DNA of 64,000 bases from Tridacna crocea. Lineage: Eukaryota; Mollusca; Bivalvia; Cardiida; Cardiidae. The notes beneath the pieces were generated by a model. It was not told the DNA's origin and did no database searches. It was given only the letters and a program-made list of their open reading frames with translations. The position numbers and the translations under genes are program-made. Below are positions 62,430 to 64,000 of the stretch, piece by piece (position 1 is the stretch's first letter; each line of letters starts with the position of its first letter). The stretch covers positions 36,346,427 to 36,410,426 of the forward strand of contig OX031065.1 in NCBI GenBank assembly GCA_943736015.1, written 5' to 3'.

Positions 62430-62640
62430 TGAACCCTTATTCTGCATAGTGAGTGAATTGAAATTGTAAGCTGATAGTAAAAACACAAAATTTGTTAATA
62501 AAAAAGTATCTTTCAGAAGAAAATATGCCCTTACTAGACAGTGCAGATCAAAGATCAGACTTCACATTTTGTGCAATCTGATCTTAATCTACATTGTCTG
62601 CAAAAGGTCAGAGAGTTGCGCTTAGCAGCCTAAGGGTTAA
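62430..62640 (+). mobile_element. Family C hairpin MITE
   Basis: TGAA-CCCTTATTCTGC to GCAGCCTAAGGG-TTAA; hairpin about 62540-62601 (CAGTGCAGATCAAAGATCAG / CTGATCTTAATCTACATTG). Confidence 0.82.
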
Positions 62641-63031
62641 ATGATTTTTGGATTACATGCTAATAAATAAAATTAACTAATCTAGCAGATATAAACCGTC
62701 TGAGAGTAGAGACAGTCAGAGTTTTTGTATCTTTTGAACATTTAATGCTTCTTTGAAAAAGCTCAATGTGAGTTTTCTGATTGAATTCAATATCAGTTTC
62801 AAAAACCACATTTAATGGAATTTACATTGCTTTTACAGTTTCTTGTGTTGGGAGAAACAAGCTTTAAAGTTTGAAAGATTGAGAAATGCAAGCGCTTTGA
62901 GACTGAGAACTTTCACTCTCATCACATCTTAAAGCCAAATTTCAAATTTTCTATCCTTCATTTATTATGAACGTGAACCAAGTTCTGTTTTCTTTAAACT
63001 GTTGCCAATTAATATCATGTTCTATTGACCT
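62641..63031. other. No recognised feature
   Basis: AT-rich; nothing supportable. Confidence 0.4.
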
Positions 63032-63266
63032 TTAACTCATTACCAAAGGACAATGTTTTAGGCTTGTCCAAATCGAAAGCATTTGCAGATGGCAAAATAA
63101 AAGTGATTGAAAACTTGAAATTTGTGTTTGGAAGGGCAGAAAACATTGTGGGAAAAGGAGAAAATGCTGGTTACCAGCATTTTATCCTTTTCCCACAATG
63201 TTTTCTAAAGGCTTTTTTCTCAGGATCGTCAAAAGTAGGGATTGTTTGGTACATGTATTGGGTTAA
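63032..63266 (+). mobile_element. Family A hairpin MITE
   Basis: TTAA-CTCATTACCAAAGGAC to TTTGGTACATGTATTGGG-TTAA; hairpin 63139-63205. The right end has CATGTA inserted between GGTA and TTGGG compared with GGTAATGGG elsewhere. Confidence 0.92.
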
Positions 63267-63526
63267 ATGCTTGACATTTCCATGTAAAAATCTTATGCAG
63301 ATGACATACTATATAAGTGGAAATTTTTGCAACTTGGAAATTTTTGTAATTTCGCGTATTTGAAAAAAAAATCACAGACTTTTCTGTTCGCATATTTAAC
63401 AACAAGTATAACTACAAGTAAGAAGTGTCTTAAAGTCACAAACTTTTCACAACACAAAATGTCAGTTACCATTAATTTGCAAATTTTTTGGCTCACATAA
63501 TTATAATATTCTTGTTTACAAGATGT

Positions 63527-63936
63527 CATCTTCCCGAGCCAAGTTTACGGTCACTACGTGGATCTTACCTTGGCTGATTGAGCCCGATTTCAAGATTCCT
63601 GCCATGCGCCCTCTATTGGATGCTGGTTAGTGGTTATTACCCCCCTTTATATCATACTTCTAAAAGCAAATGAAATATCGTTTTACATACCGCTTACAAA
63701 TACAAATGAAGCGATAAGCAGATGTCCATGTGGGTTTCCATGTTTTACCTTCTATTCGAAAGGTAGAGACCTTGTTCTATTTTTATCAAACATGAAACGC
63801 TATGAGCGATTTCATTCATTGCAGCTAGAGCTGGCTGCATTTATTGAAAAAGCGTAGCAGTTGAACGTAAAAATCAAGCTCGATCTGCCAAGGGTAGAGT
63901 AGCGTAGTGAATTGTCTGCCTTGGCTTGTAAAGATG
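63527..63936 (+). mobile_element. Family D Mutator-like MITE, perfect 9-bp TSD
   Basis: 410 bp, CATCTTCCCGAGCCAAG to GCTTGTAAAGATG, flanked by ACAAGATGT at 63518-63526 and 63937-63945. Contains GGTTAGTGGTTATTACC where other copies have GGTTATTACC, a 7-bp tandem addition. Confidence 0.94.
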
Positions 63937-64000
63937 ACAAGATGTGGGCAGCTCAAGTCATGAAGTTTGCTTTTGAAATGGATAGTAATCATAGCAGGAG

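Noticed and set aside
717-63266. CRISPR-like array of repeated hairpins
   Set aside because: Repeats are transposon-length, irregularly spaced, in both orientations and flanked by TTAA; composition and SINEs are eukaryotic and no cas genes occur.

Overview
This 64 kb window is AT-rich metazoan DNA with no convincing host gene. No open frame over about 150 codons exists, and the longest ones are artefacts of satellites or inverted repeats. The repeats point to a marine bivalve mollusc, at moderate confidence: two satellite-cored elements of about 155 and 165 bp monomer built like pearl/BIV160/Helentron-type bivalve repeats, a tRNA-derived SINE, and a hairpin-cored element around AGCCTGCGCAG. 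There is no gene or RNA locus from which to confirm the taxon.

The window is dominated by short non-autonomous DNA elements built round long DNA hairpins. Family A is the most abundant (roughly 55-60 copies and fragments, about 230 bp each): TTAA-CCCTTTACCA at one end, TGGTAAAGGG-TTAA at the other, and a near-perfect ~66 bp palindrome in the centre (outer arm GAAAACATTGTGGG, apex GCTGGTTACCAGC). Families B (5 copies) and C (about a dozen plus fragments) have the same TTAA-CCCTT ends but different inner palindromes; B shares A's outer stem. Nested insertions show that TTAA is the duplicated target, so these look like piggyBac-type MITEs. They are often joined head to tail sharing one TTAA, most strikingly at 48.1-51.2 kb.

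Other families: D (about 402 bp, termini CATCTTCGC/GCGAAGATG, three copies with perfect 9-bp target duplications) and F (346, 336 and 79 bp, all three with perfect 10-bp duplications, one nested in a SINE), both Mutator-like; G (about 290 bp, AGCCTGCGCAG core); H (about 200 bp foldbacks at 13.1-13.5 and 26.8-27.3 kb); I (three ~76 bp palindromes); K (about 555 bp, TTTAAAGGTGG ends, three copies); and single elements or palindromes at 4.3, 10.8, 20.8, 29.4, 30.4, 31.2, 40.4, 46.6, 54.0 and 61.2 kb.

Protein-coding remnants come only from mobile or multicopy sequence: a LINE reverse-transcriptase C-terminal piece (16.6-17.0 kb), a mariner/Tc1 remnant with intact TIRs and TA flanks (30.7-31.1 kb), and a frameshifted multicopy gene fragment on the minus strand (60.2-60.85 kb).

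Layout: 0-10 kb scattered A/B/C/D/G/K and a 31-bp minisatellite; 10-13 kb element F, then a satellite-cored element; 13-19.7 kb H, SINE with nested F, A/C chain, LINE remnant; 20-27 kb poor in A elements, with a SINE and isolated palindromes; 27-33 kb A/C/P composites, mariner, K; 33.7-35 kb 165-bp satellite element; 36-47 kb D, G, B, A, K, L; 48-52 kb dense family-A array; 53-64 kb D, G/A nest, B, ageing A copies and a gene fragment. The striking biology is the hairpin-MITE group: matched changes in both arms, a strand-asymmetric apex that reports orientation, serial TTAA insertion, and one-arm losses.
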